The notes: a model not told the origin generated them from the sequence alone. DNA of 64,000 nt from Hormiphora californensis (GCA_020137815.1 CM035360.1:4444355-4508354), one strand, 5' to 3'; counted from the stretch's first letter, positions 43,301 through 52,819 are shown. Numbers and translations are program-made.

Positions 43301-43338
43301 TAAGAGGATTCTTGAATGACTCGTCCCCCGCCCCGTAA
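21052..43338 (+). CDS. CAPS/CADPS-like calcium-dependent secretion activator, about 28 exons
   Basis: Exons: 21052-21275, 22112-22223, 28207-28386, 28529-28680, 30059-30189, 30807-30957, 31183-31322, 31456-31595, 31771-31883, 32986-33097, 33228-33355, 33617-33709, 33810-33916, 34257-34337, 34517-34595, 34801-34906, 35808-35898, 36015-36125, 36307-36426, 36584-36720, 36861-37077, 37742-37836, 38035-38223, 40572-40692, 42060-about 42141, 42509-42626, 42818-42978, 43274-43338. Phases agree except between 31883 and 32986, where an exon is probably missed. About 1,185 residues. Order matches CAPS: Ser/acidic N-terminus (SSSGSEGEDD), helical region (VDRRDHMYIYNRNRLQSNEA; EEDMDRAKEEKLDSIKKLLE), C2-like strands, PH-like piece (GTKLWKEEKRSFFIL ... 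KKFWVANLFLL), then a MUN-like tail (MVEQWNWPNQEY; EIVETFAASQSKGRVTL). CAPS primes dense-core vesicles for regulated exocytosis. It is divergent; an Unc13/Munc13 relative is the alternative. Confidence 0.62.
21430..21705. repeat. 31-bp tandem repeat, about 9 copies
   Basis: Unit CCCTAGTTAAAATAACGATC TTCCCTGCTCT, with few substitutions, in CAPS intron 1. There are no unique spacers, so it is not a CRISPR array. A diverged copy of the motif lies at 30595-30640. Confidence 0.9.
22194..22320. repeat. 30-bp repeat duplicating the exon 2 end and its splice donor, 4 copies
   Basis: The unit begins GAAGAGTCATATAAACCACT and ends CAAGGTATAT. Copy 1 contains the end of CAPS exon 2 and the donor AAG/GTATAT. 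The three following copies repeat both. The unit is 10 codons and the reading frame stays open (ESYKPLKVY, EDSYKPLKVY, EDSYEPLKVY), so any of the four donors would keep frame. Confidence 0.85.
22351..25048. repeat. Satellite of 449-bp and 378-bp units, 6 full copies plus a partial
   Basis: Copies begin at 22351, 22800, 23178, 23627, 24076, 24454 and 24832 (ACATTTGCAGTTTCATGTTT). Spacings are 449, 378, 449, 449, 378, 378 and a 217-bp partial. Short units lack about 71 bp (from CTCAGGTCACGTCC to CACTATATCCCC) that long units keep. Copies look almost identical by eye, indicating recent amplification. It is non-coding, in CAPS intron 2. Confidence 0.95.
25505..25675. repeat. Roughly 37-bp tandem repeat, 4 copies
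   Basis: Unit GACCAAGACCCTCTCAAAGG CAAAACGTTACCTA with small length changes. A 60-residue frame across it is a repeat artefact. Confidence 0.75.
25790..26230. repeat. (CAAA)n and two short hairpins
   Basis: (CAAA)n at about 25787-25803 is followed by the inverted repeat CTCTTGAGTTGCTCTGTTA/TAACAGAGCAACTCAAGAG. A second hairpin at about 26145-26215 pairs GGTGACATTGACACC...GCGTGCGAGAT with GCGCACGGTGTCTATGTCACC. Unique sequence between them is unrecognised. Confidence 0.6.
26440..26528. mobile_element. Decayed hAT-like MITE next to the stop codon of the nested membrane gene
   Basis: Contains AACCAATCAGAATTTGTTAT, TAGGTCACGTGACTGGTTAT and CCAATCAGGGACCAGTATTT, matching the interior of the intact MITEs at 31890-31998 and 33936-34046, but the terminal GGAACCGACCGA repeats are reduced. 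It falls in the presumed 3' UTR of the minus-strand gene ending at 26534. Confidence 0.65.
26534..26965 (-). CDS. Four-helix membrane protein, single exon, nested in CAPS intron 2
   Basis: An uninterrupted 143-residue frame with no close homologue that I recognise. Four hydrophobic stretches are clear: about residues 17-38 (LGVHALVSIIFLIIGGVSGI), 44-62, 70-97 (ALFIIALVAFGLQFLCDISF) and 108-128 (LALLIVSAIFNIVLTIALLL). The short tails suggest both ends face the same side; the C-terminus is KFANDIRKNAAA. The layout resembles MARVEL/tetraspan-type small membrane proteins, but no signature decides that. It runs opposite to the host gene. Codon use and the hydrophobic pattern argue for a real gene rather than a chance frame. 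Confidence 0.7.
   Translation of the reverse strand: MEPKTGGIICNGTVLGVHALVSIIFLIIGGVSGILGYLFKSFWAMPALEVVLCIAMLVLFIQGTGSEGTKLALFIIALVAFGLQFLCDISFIVYLIQAVRGGLLNEGNVLALLIVSAIFNIVLTIALLLNVKFANDIRKNAAA
27245..27425. mobile_element. Fold-back MITE with internal TCAGAGCATTGGCCTGAC
   Basis: Outer arms CTCACATAGCTCAGTATACT and TATACTGAGTTGATACC...AGCTATGTGAG enclose inner arms GTCAGAGCATTGGCCTGAC and GGTCAGAGTATTGGCCTGACA. The same inner motif recurs at 38234-38286, 44452-44517 and 47715-47775, so it marks a dispersed family. Box-A-like TAGCTCAGT and box-B-like GGTTCGCGC hint at a tRNA-derived origin. Confidence 0.6.
27614..27708. repeat. 22-bp tandem repeat, 4 copies
   Basis: Unit AAGTCTTACAGAATTCTGTC plus GG, with single-base variants, in CAPS intron 2. 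Confidence 0.85.
28150..28215. repeat. Duplicated acceptor and exon start before CAPS exon 3
   Basis: CTCCAGTGAAAAAAGAGCTTC (28153-28173) and CTCCAGTGAGAAAGAGGTTCC (28197-28217) are two copies of the same junction 44 bp apart, separated by a C-rich tract. The downstream copy belongs to the exon (read as AAAGAGGTTCCC...). Confidence 0.6.
28974..29370. repeat. Direct duplication flanking the tRNA-like sequence
   Basis: The 60-bp block GGAACAAGATAGATAGTATC...TTTTCTCACACAAC occurs at about 28972-29033 and again at about 29307-29367. The tRNA-like sequence and unique DNA lie between. A short perfect hairpin (CACTGATATCTATAGATATCAGTG) lies upstream at about 28867-28890. Confidence 0.7.
29161..29233 (-). 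tRNA. tRNA-like sequence, possible tRNA-Thr(UGU) pseudogene or SINE head
   Basis: On the minus strand the 73 bases fold as a cloverleaf: acceptor GGCGAGG/CCTCGCC pairs fully, D arm GCTC...GAGC, T arm GTCGG TTCGAGC CCGGC. The anticodon loop is C-A-T-G-T-A-A, so position 33 is A instead of the near-universal U, and the first anticodon-stem pair is A-G. Box A (TAGCTCAATAGG) and box B (GGTTCGAGCCC) are good. The defects favour a tRNA-derived repeat or pseudogene over a working tRNA. Confidence 0.6.
29763..30068. repeat. About 10 tandem copies of a C-tract, ACAG acceptor and exon start
   Basis: The unit is CACAGGAACACTACAGACAC followed by 8-18 C. The last copy is the acceptor of CAPS exon 5 (CCCCACAG/GAACACTACAGATATC). 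Each upstream copy therefore presents a pyrimidine tract plus AG followed by the same first exon bases. C-tract lengths vary between copies. GGGVCCVPV and PPPHRNTTD frames are artefacts. Confidence 0.85.
31890..31998. mobile_element. hAT-like MITE inserted at the donor of CAPS exon 9
   Basis: Terminal inverted repeats CAGGAACCGACCGA and TCGGTCGGTTCCTG. Flanking 8-bp duplications CTGTATGT (31882-31889) and CAGTATGT (31999-32006) differ by one base; 8 bp is the hAT hallmark. The duplicated target contains the exon 9 splice donor CT/GTATGT, so a donor-like copy stands on each side of the insertion. Non-coding. Confidence 0.85.
32000..32985. other. CAPS intron between exons 9 and 10 (a missed exon is likely)
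   Basis: Exon 9 ends in phase 2 and exon 10 begins in phase 1, and the family expects about 30-40 further PH-domain residues here, so a small exon is probably hidden. I could not identify it. 32690-32765 is a tandem of the self-complementary motif ATTACATGTAAT. Confidence 0.45.
33171..33245. repeat. Duplicated acceptor plus exon start (54-bp spacing) before CAPS exon 11
   Basis: TCTCTCAG/ACATGGTAGTGTAAGAAGGG at 33166 and TTTCAG/GCATGGTAGTGTAAGAAGGG at 33222 are two copies of the same junction, 54 bp apart. Frame stays open through the interval (RHGSVRRVIT twice), so use of the upstream acceptor would add 18 residues without a frameshift. Confidence 0.75.
33936..34046. mobile_element. Intact hAT-like MITE, 111 bp
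   Basis: Same family as 31890-31998: CAGGAACCGACCGAATTAAG at left and TTCGGTCGGTTCCTG at right. Perfect 8-bp target duplication CATTCCAC at 33928-33935 and 34047-34054. It lies in the intron just after CAPS exon 13. Confidence 0.9.
34881..35621. repeat. 39-bp repeat duplicating an exon end with its splice donor, 19 copies
   Basis: Unit TTCCATGTTAACACCATTAG AGACAAGTACGTGATGTGT. The first copy contains the end of CAPS exon 16 (..RDK) and a strong donor GACAA/GTACGT at 34906/34907; the phase (2) fits exon 17. Eighteen more copies follow, almost all preserving the donor. 39 bp is 13 codons, and the frame remains open through the array (FHVNTIRDKYVMC repeated), on the other strand as well. A long frame here is therefore not independent evidence of a separate protein. 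Confidence 0.9.
37078..37660. repeat. (GA)n and (GAGACA)n microsatellites in a CAPS intron
   Basis: The repeat starts at the donor of exon 21 (ATG/GTGAGAGAGAGA). (GA)n at 37078-37118, unique sequence 37121-37228, then (GA)n grading into more than 60 copies of CAGAGA to 37660. All frames across it are artefacts. Confidence 0.95.
38468..39577. mobile_element. Fold-back element, about 1.1 kb, in a CAPS intron
   Basis: Ends CCGCCTGGGCCAAAAAAAAC and its inverse GTTTTTTTTGCCCAGGCGG. Inverted arms continue through ATCTCCCAAATCGTAACTTC... and the ATTCGAGGAATCCGGAGTTTC region, with a further inner pair (GTCATGTGACCCCCATTGAG / GATGGGGATCACATGACCCA). No protein is encoded. Confidence 0.8.
39603..40543. 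mobile_element. Near-perfect 0.94-kb palindrome
   Basis: Left AGTAGGGTCGGTTGTGGGAA and right TTCCCACAACCGACCCTACT are complements. The arms of about 465 bp match nearly base for base to a centre near 40070 (TTTGGCGGGAAAATATTTGG). It directly follows the 38.5-39.6 kb element in the same intron. The near identity of the arms implies recent insertion or arm gene conversion. Confidence 0.9.
40693..42059. other. CAPS intron with a small hairpin MITE
   Basis: (CG)n at about 41097-41112. The inverted pair ACCAAAACTAATTGAAATTA...AGGTAGC (about 41718) / GCTACCTTTGCC...TAATTTCAATTAGTTTTGGT (to about 41909) forms a roughly 200-bp MITE. A TTGTTGAGTAAGGAGTTACTCAACAA hairpin is at about 41935-41960. No exon is recognised. 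Confidence 0.6.
42379..42492. mobile_element. Tigger/pogo-like MITE with amplified arm
   Basis: CAGTCGGACCCCGATTTAGTG at left and CACTAAATCGGGGTCCGACTG at right, flanked by TA. The left arm motif CCCCGATTTAGTGGCA is repeated three to four times, so the arm has grown by slippage. It sits 16 bp before the acceptor of CAPS exon 26. Confidence 0.8.
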
Positions 43339-44770
<1,432 letters not shown>

Positions 44771-46691
44771 TCAACTGATAGGTTCATCCACTCCCAGCAC
44801 TCTCAACCCACAATAGTTAAGAAAGATAAGCCATCCAATAAACGGGATCTGTAGGAAGGAACCCTTCCGTTCTGCTTGTAGGAAGTAGATAAAGTTGAGG
44901 GCTGTTAGACCACCAGATATCAGTATTGAGGCAACTCCCTGCAAGTATGAGGTGGTTATAGGTAGTGCATTGGAAGAACGGAAGACTCCTCAATCATGGT
45001 GTAGTAGACTCAGAACTCAGAAATATGGTACTGTTAAACTCACCGTTACTTCTGAAACATCAAGAAACAGGCCGAAAGCTAGAAAGTAGAAGGCAACGGA
45101 CATTTCCCAGATCACTAGGCTGATGTAGTTCTTCCTGACACGTGGGCAGGGGATAATTGTTAAAGGGGTGATCCCTCGCTCACTCTGTATTCGGAGGTAT
45201 TGCCCTAATTAGGGCTATAACTGCTAGGCCTTACTTCCAGTAATTACTATGACAGTAGAGGATCATGTACTTTGAAACTATACTATTTTAGTAATACTAT
45301 TTTAGTATCAACGTTCCCTAGTTGCCATCATAACATGCCTAGTTTCCATGACAACATGCATTCCCTGGTTGTCATGACGACTCACCTGATTCCCCCGCAC
45401 CGTCTCCACAGCATGTACGCGGAGACACCGTACATTATTAGAGACACAAGAGAGAAGGTTAGGAGGGTCTCTCTGGCAGGTAAATCATTGGGCACCTTCT
45501 TACCGTCCTTCTCAAACTCTGCTACCCTGTAGAGAGGTGGGATCTGTGAGGGCAGCGAATATGACACGTACGGGGGTGGCTAGGGGTTTACCATGTATAA
45601 GGTCTACATGGTGCACAGAGCTTTTCTGAATCAGTTTTTCGAGGCGAATCGAATGCAGGTGGAATTAGCTTTCTATCTTATCGGGAAGTGCTGGGTCTGG
45701 GGGTCCATCATGACCCCAAGATGGGTCCCCAGGCGCCTCGCAAGATCCACACATGGGTCGTGTGCGGCCTGAGTAGGAGGTAATCGCCCGGGTGGCGCGA
45801 CGTGCCCAAGAATCTGTGAGGGCCTAGGTTGTCTCTCTTTTAGTTAGCCCTACTGCTGCAATTACTAGCAGTGCCACTCCCCTTTTAATGAAGGAAAGAG
45901 TCGTTTTATAATTATATGTACTATAATTTTTCTGCCTAGGCAGAAATAAGTATTCAGTAACCATTGGTTAGTCACTAACCAATAATAAACTCAAAGCACC
46001 CCACGATGCATATTTAACAGCATCCCGGGCGATAGAATCGTGGGGTGCTTAAAATGTGAGCTTATATTAAACGTGCCCTTGTTAGGGGTGGAGAGAATTT
46101 AGTAACCCACGACGCAACTTAAGTTAGGGGTAGAGATTGAAGAATATTCTAGATTCTAGTACTGCATCGTGGGTATTAACCGGTTCTTACTGGATTATAG
46201 TTGGGCCAGAGAATCTACTAATAGTAATCCAGTAGCTATCCAGTAACAACCGGTTAATACCCACGATGCGACCCACGATGCAATCCCTCACCCCATGGCC
46301 TTCTCTGGAATCTCTCAACTTATCATCCATGTTATATTCAATAGCTTTCCTTTTTTATCAGAACGCATTTGCGATTGGAAGCGAACGGTTATGACATTGC
46401 CATATGAAGTCTAGCCAACCCCAAAAACCCTTCCTAGTTCCTACTTCATCCCACCCCAACCCACCAACTTCAACCCTTTCCCACCCCAATTCCCCAACCC
46501 ACCCCAACCCATCCCACTCCTTTCTCTCACCATCTCTCGGCGTTATCATCCAGTTCAGAGTACATAATGAGGGTGATGATTCCAGGTAGAAATACCCAGT
46601 GGAAAATCGTGAAGATGTCATCTAGTATGGAGCTGTAGACCTTATCCACCCCCGCGTAACGCCGAGCTGTGTCCTCCCCTCCCAGACGCAT
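44771..46691 (-). CDS. Five-helix membrane protein, TSPO/MBR-like
   Basis: Minus-strand exons: 46691-46531, 45526-45386, 45134-45044, 44938-44771. Phases agree (2, 2, 0), giving 186 residues from the Met at 46691. Five hydrophobic segments: FTIFHWVFLPGIITLIMYS, LLTFSLVSLIMYGVSAYMLW, LVIWEMSVAFYFLAFGLFL, VASILISGGLTALNFIYFL and IPFIGWLIFLNYCGLRVL. The helix-2 end MYGVSAYMLWRR and the last helix with P-x2-x-W-x2-F/L-x-x-LN echo TSPO (helix 2 GxxSYLVW; last helix PYLxWxxFAxxLN). TSPO binds cholesterol and porphyrins in the outer mitochondrial membrane. The similarity is weak and by eye; an unrelated five-helix protein is possible. Intron 1 carries several small inverted repeats. Confidence 0.5.
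45895..46290. repeat. Cluster of small inverted repeats in an intron of the TSPO-like gene
   Basis: AAGCACCCCACGAT / ATCGTGGGGTGCTT (about 45992-46050), CCCACGACGC and GCATCGTGGGTATTAACCGG paired with CCGGTTAATACCCACGATGC (about 46163-46270). They read as nested MITEs. Confidence 0.6.
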
Positions 46692-47077
46692 GACACGTGA
46701 TATACGATAAACTATTCAGGTACTGAGACAACTAATAAACAGATGCAGACAGTTTGTGTACAGACAGGTAGACACTAGAGACTGGATCTTGAAAAAGTCT
46801 CCTGCACTGTGTTTTCAGCGTTGAAGCGGATGGAATATCGCCAGATGAACCATGAGGATTAGTTTACCAACTGCTTGAGCGATGAAATTATGAATAGTCA
46901 TTAGTTATTGAGAATGACACTCAAAATTACAAGTTGCACTTGCAATATCATCTTACATTTGCATTGGAATAAACAATCACGTACTTTCAGCACTTGAAAA
47001 CTTGCTTTTCTTGCTCTTATCCCGTTTTAATTTAGAGGTGTCCAAAAAGAATATTATAGAAAACAAAGTAGCTAAAA

Positions 47078-47314
47078 TTAAAATGAATGTCTTTTATCGA
47101 TCACAATATCTGGAACCATATCTTCTTCTGAAAACACCAGTCCTAAAATCGGCAAACTCTTTTTCTTGATATTTTTAAATTTCCCCGGTTTTATTTTGCC
47201 ACCCTTTCGTATCCTCAGTCTCTCTGCGGTGTGAGGCTCGATCTGTTTTCGTGCTAGACCTGTCCTGAGGATAAACCAAAACCGGACTATGGCATCACCG
47301 ATTCCTCCTGACAT
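47078..47314 (-). CDS. Small basic protein or first exon, uncertain
   Basis: A 78-residue frame beginning MSGGIGDAIVRFWFILRTGL and rich in Lys/Arg in the middle (RLRIRKGGKIKPGKFKNIKKK). An acceptor-like CCCTTCTAG lies 10 bases upstream of the Met on the minus strand, so it could be a second exon after a non-coding one. I do not recognise it. It may instead be a chance frame between the TSPO-like gene and ZCCHC24. Confidence 0.3.
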   Translation of the reverse strand: MSGGIGDAIVRFWFILRTGLARKQIEPHTAERLRIRKGGKIKPGKFKNIKKKSLPILGLVFSEEDMVPDIVIDKRHSF

Positions 47315-48219
47315 TGTCGAGTGCTAGAAGGGAGAGAGTGTGTAAACAGCAAAGGGATCAAGGAAAGTATCCTACTAGTAGGTCAACTGTGTAGGTCAAC
47401 TGTGTAAATTTCGAAAACATGAGAATGAATACTTGAAACTTGGCCATATCATAGGGCGTCAAAGATGAACAAAGCAAATCCACCACGGTCGTAAAAACCA
47501 CATTTGAGAAAGTTTTAAGGGCGTTGATAAACATGAATCCGAGTTAGGCGCTATCTTACCCGGGGAGAGAGATCTCTCTCCGCGCCCCACGACGGCAAGA
47601 CAAATGTAAAGCAGGGTTAAAACATAACAAGCTATCCTTGGAGTTCTACAGAAGTCCCGTTGGAATTGACTACAGCCCACATGGTGAGATTGCCAATGCA
47701 ATTGCACTCGACAAAAATCGTTAGGCCAATGCTCTGACCAAAGTTCTGAGAATAGGGTGATGCCAATGCACTCTGACAGCAATGAGGCCTCAGCAATCAA
47801 TGTGTTTCTGTATCTGTCTCCAAAACCTCACAGGTGTGATCCACATGCAATCTGTCTCCTGAGTAGGATGTGAGACAGACACTGGAAAAAAGAAGACGTA
47901 CAATGATTCGTGTTTCCACTAACTACATTCGGCTACCAGCTCTGATCACATTTAAATATCTTCTAATTGGTTGCATCTAAGTTTTCATTGATTGAATTAA
48001 TTACTAGACACTTCCCTACTACAAAGTTCTCCAAGTTGTGAGTTTTCAACTCCCAGTTTTATTCTTTTTATTTAACATTCTGCTACAAAGTCGTCAGTTT
48101 TGTCTCCCAATACCTTATTCTCTCTGGGTGAGAAGAAGTAACAGCTGTGGGTGTCTCCTTCGAGCTTCTTCTCTCTCCCAATTTCATTCTCCCAATCTCA
48201 TTCCTTTATTTTCTCCCTA

Positions 48220-48263
<44 letters not shown>

Positions 48264-48546
48264 ACTTGTAAGTCAGGTGGTGTTAGTGAGTGTAACAGAG
48301 GTGTCCGATTACAAACGCCCTGCCTCTCTCTCTCTCTCCTTCATCTCTCTGCACTTTATTATATCTGTCTTCTTTCTCTACGTCGTATAATACTAGCCGT
48401 TGTGACACAATATATTTGCAGCTTGCTCTCAACGACCCTCACCGCTTGCTCTCAACGACCCTTCCGCGCCCTCAAGAGGGTTTAGTTTGAACAACATCAC
48501 ACCATATCGAGCTGTTAGACCTGACAGAGATTGAGGGGATCAAACT
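47315..48546. other. Interval and 5' leader of the ZCCHC24-like gene
   Basis: No gene is recognised. It includes part of the GCATTGGCCTGAC family near 47720-47770, CT-rich tracts at 48180-48265, and a direct repeat GCTTGCTCTCAACGACCCT (48421 and 48445) just before the ZCCHC24 start. Confidence 0.45.
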
Positions 48547-50068
48547 ATGGATCCCAGTTTTAACCGGATGTATGCTGCTACGGAACAATCCCAGCAGCAG
48601 CAGCAGCCACCAAACTCTGGTGCTGTACAAGATCAGCCTTCTTCAACCCAACAACCATCCTCAGATCACCCACCTCCAGCAATGTCCCCTGCTGCAGCAC
48701 CTCTGGAGCAGCAAGATCAGGATCTGAGCAATATTCCCCAGTTCTACCCTGCTGCTTCAATGCAGAACCAGTACCCAGGATCTCAGAACCAATACGGTGG
48801 AGCCCCACAACAGCAATCTCAGAACCATGACCAATATGTATCAGGAGCGTCACAGTTACAAAGTCAGAGTCATCATGCCGGAACAGCGTCACAACAAGTT
48901 GTTGAACAACAACAACAGAACCAGTATGGGCTGGGAGCACAGCAACAACAGTCTCAAAACCAATACCCGGGCGGAGCACAACAACAATTCCAGTTTCAAA
49001 CAGAGCAACACCTCCAACAGCATCAGTACAACAACACAGCCCCACAATCCAGAATGTTCGAGGATCACAATAATAGTCGGTACCAGGAAAAGGATCAGTT
49101 TCAGCAGTCTGCATCATATAACAATACTGGGTCGGGAGCTGGAAAGTTTTCCCAACCCGACTACCAAATGTTAGCGAGGCTCGGGGCGATTCAAGAAAAC
49201 TATTTTGTTAGCCATATGACAAGGTATGAATTGAAGTTTGGTAATGAAATTACCCCTCCGCACAAGCTAATAGGGGTGACTTCGTAACCAACGTTGCACT
49301 GCTCTACCAGCTCAAGGGAGCTGGGTATAAAAGAAAACGCAGTAGATGCTCCCCTGTTATAACTACTGCATTTTCTTTCATATATGACTAGTTAATGAGG
49401 GCGAGGAAGGACTCATAACATATAACTCAACATAATCTCATCTCTCGTCATTCAAACAAGCTTCGTTACTTCCTTTATATGGTTTAACTAGCTTTAACTA
49501 GAAGATTCTAAACTATTAAACTAGAAGATTCCAAGCCATTATTATATATAGCGGTTTAAACTATCTGACTGATTGAAACCAGTCGAATTTTTGTAATCGC
49601 TTAGCTTTAATGAAAGTCACGTCATGAAGATGTCTACCCCTTCTCTCTAGTCACAGACGCAAATCATGATTTGCGGGAGACGTACTGTATTATCTACGAA
49701 TCATGATTTGCCCTCCCAGTTAACCCATTGGATCTCGTTATAGATCCATTATAACTACTTCCCCAATCCCCACATAACAGTGAGGGCCCTAAGTTAACTA
49801 CTTCCCCACCCAGGCCGGAGGATCACCAGCAGCACTATAATCCCGGAACCCAGCCCCCTCCCTCCGGGGCATTCCGTCAACCCTACACTGGATCAACAGG
49901 GTCAGTATCTCCCAGTGGAGGGGGATATAACGGGATGGATATCCACCGACAGACAACCACTCAACTTCACCCAGGGCATGAGTTTCAGAACCTTCTGGAG
50001 GGCTTCGAGAATCTGGTGAGAGCTGACTTTTATACTACTGATCTCTTTCTCTCTCTTTCTCTTTTATT

Positions 50069-50112
<44 letters not shown>

Positions 50113-52819
50113 ACTAAAAAAATCGTGATGCCTGAAAGACGGTTCTTTAGTTAGCATCGCATCGTTTCAGGGAACGACGAACGTTCTAACTGAAAAAAAA
50201 TTTGTTCAGTAATTCTTATCTATCTCAAAATATTTATATGCTTCAGTGACCTTCGTGTGTGTCTAAAATCCCTCTAGATTTCTAAATCTAAAATATGATT
50301 TGATTACGATACCTTCTAACCCTTTAAGGGCGAGAAGGATTGGCTCGATAGATTTTTCTAATTTTTCGTTTATAAGTAGATATTATTACCACAAACTACC
50401 TCGAAAAAGAAATTTGAAGTTTCGACATGTAGTTTTTGCTGGGCCCACTGTGTCATATTGACTCTATCGTCCGTAAGGGAATTCTAGTAACAAAGTCATT
50501 TGTGCAAAAGCATGGGTCCAATAGTCAAATTTTATGCTTTGAGGCAGTCTATAGCTATAATTTCTACAATCTTGAACGGTTTACTAGAAAAATACCCCAA
50601 ATTCTACATTTTGTATCATATTGACTCTATCGTCCCAATTGGTAAATTCTCCAAAAACATCCATAACTCGGGCTAGAAAAGGAGCTAAGAGTCAAATCAG
50701 GGCACTACTGTGTAGAATCATCGCATTAGTGGGGTAGAGCACATATTTAGGTCGCTATCTTGCCCCCTAATTGAGATATTGGATAAATAGCCAATTACTG
50801 TCCGGCGCATGCTAATAATGACACTTTGCTTTGAGAAGGAGTTATGAGGCAAATGGGGGCACTAAAATGTGTAGAATCATCACATTAGTGGGGTTAGAGC
50901 ACATATTTAGGTCTCTATCTGGACCCCTAATTGAGATAATTTGATAATTAGCTAATTTGTTGCCCTCCAGCACTAAAAATTAAATTTGGCGGAGTATACA
51001 AGACAAATGGGGGCACTAAAATGTGTTAAATCGTCGCCTTAGTGGGGGCAGAGCAGATAGCTGAGTTTCTATTCCCGTCCCTAATTAGATAATTGGATAA
51101 TTAGCTAATTGACGGTTGCATAATGCCCCCTTTTCACCATATACCGTGGTTTTCTGGCTAATCCTGAGCTCTTTGTTCAATCTAAGGATCTTTTGGCATC
51201 CCTTTACCCCATTTGTATCACCTTTGACTCGTTTTACACAATAATAAGCACTCTATACAACCCTAGACGCCGACTTCAGCTCTGTACAACCCCCTTGCTT
51301 CATCCTACTCCTAGCTAGACCTCTCATACACCATACTAAACGCCTTCTACAGATCTTCTTTATTTCCGATGGAGTTCATGAGAAGTTTCTTAGTGGCAAA
51401 TGAGATTGTGAAAGTGATGAGGAGAATTATGTAGGAGGAACTAAACTGTGTGTCCAATAATAAAATGAGAACTGTAGTACATTAGGGGTTGAACGTCTTG
51501 TAGGACGCATAGGATATCCCAAAAAAAATCGGTTAGGAAGGTGTACATGGATCTCGAAATTATGAGAGGTCTAGGATGGGCAAGAGGGTTCTAAAGAGCT
51601 GAGGCGGTGTCTAGGGTTGTATAGAGTGCTATATTAGTGTGTAAAACGAGTCAAATGTGATACAAATGGGTAAAGGGATGCTAGAAGGGCCTTAGATTGA
51701 ACAAAAGAGCTCAGGATTAGCCAGAAACCACGGTTTATGGTGAAAAGGGGGCATTATGCAACCGTCAATTAGCTAATTATCCAGTTATCTCAATTAGGAG
51801 CGGGAATAGAAACTCAGCTATGTGCTCTGCCTCTACTAAGGCGACGATTTTACACATTTTAGTGCCCCTATTTGTGTTGTATACTCCGCCAAATTTAATT
51901 GTTAGCGCTGGAGGGCAACTAATTAGCTAATTATCCAATTATCTCAATTAGGGATCCAGATAGAGACCTAAATATGTGCTCTACCCCCACTAATGCGATG
52001 ATTCTACACAGTTTAGTGCCCTGATTTGACTCTTGCTCCTTTTCTAGCCGAGTTATGGATGTTTTTGGAGAATTTACCAGTTGGGACGATAGAGTCATAT
52101 ATGAACAAAATGTAGAATTTGGGGTATTTTTCTAGTAAAAACCGTTCAAGATTGTAGAAATTATAGCTATAGACTGCCTAAAGCATAAAATTTGACTTTT
52201 GGACACTGCTTTTGCACAAATGACATTTGTTACTAGAATTCCCTTACGGACGATAGAGTCATATATGACACAACGACTAAAACGTTAATAACTCATTCAA
52301 TTTTCAATTTTTTGATGCGGTTTTTGCATTCGATTTGTTATGTCAAGTAGTTTTATCCCTTCAAAGGATTATTTGTGCCCTCAAAAGTAAAAATTTGAGA
52401 GGGGTTTTAAAAAAAGGCCTAAATTACCTCCCGAGAAGGGCCATAAAAAAATTTCTTTGATTTTCCGAGCAGATTTGGACGTGGTTTTGGGTTCAAAATC
52501 CCTAAAACTAGCTTGTGACAAAAATTAGCCACCTAGACATCATGTAGCGCCTTCCAGACGGTCTAGAATGGACCGTGTCATATATGACCTATCGCCCTCA
52601 AAGGGTTAACTAACAAAATAAAAACTCAAGTCGGATTAATATGCTTCCGATATCTTCGTGTGTATTTTAATTAGTAGTCCCTACTAATTAAACCCTCTAA
52701 ATTTCAGGGGCTAGTAGATCGAATGGGCATGCTCGCTCGACGAGTAAAGAAACCAGCCCGAGAGTTACATGTGCCACATCTGTTTCGATAAGGGCCACTA
52801 CATAACTGACTGCCCGCAG
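48547..52819 (+). CDS. ZCCHC24: ZCCHC24-like zinc-knuckle protein, 5' half
   Basis: Exons: 48547-49223 (Gln/Asn/Ser-rich, 225 codons), 49814-50015 (ends FQNLLEGFENL) and a knuckle exon ending at 52819. The knuckle reads SYMCHICFDKGHYITDCPQ, with C-x2-C-x4-H-x4-C spacing, as in vertebrate ZCCHC24 (NYLCHLCFNKGHYIKDCPQ). The continuation expected by the family ([15 protein letters not shown]...) is not on this strand; it lies on the minus strand at 61123-60281. Exon 3 is ambiguous: the strong acceptor at 52706-52707 opens a frame that does not reach the knuckle, while a weak acceptor at 52755-52756 gives an in-frame 63-bp exon (PESYMCHIC...). The antisense frame of exon 1 is a shadow. The family probably binds RNA. 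Function of the poly-Q head is unknown. Confidence 0.75.
50315..52615. mobile_element. 2.3-kb fold-back element in ZCCHC24 intron 2
   Basis: Ends CCTTTAAGGGCGAGAAGG and GATCGCCC-like GCCCTCAAAGGGTTAAC are inverse. The left arm (from about 50460, TATCGTCCGTAAGGGAATTC) and right arm (to about 52262, GAATTCCCTTACGGACGATA) run inward to a centre near 51420. Each arm carries two to three copies of a roughly 190-bp sub-repeat (AGAGCACATATTTAGGTC...ATTAGCTAATT). Non-coding. Confidence 0.85.

Noticed and set aside
48578-49117. 179-residue minus-strand frame opposite ZCCHC24 exon 1
   Set aside because: Shadow of the CAG/CAA-rich exon; the sense frame has the family context and good splice junctions.
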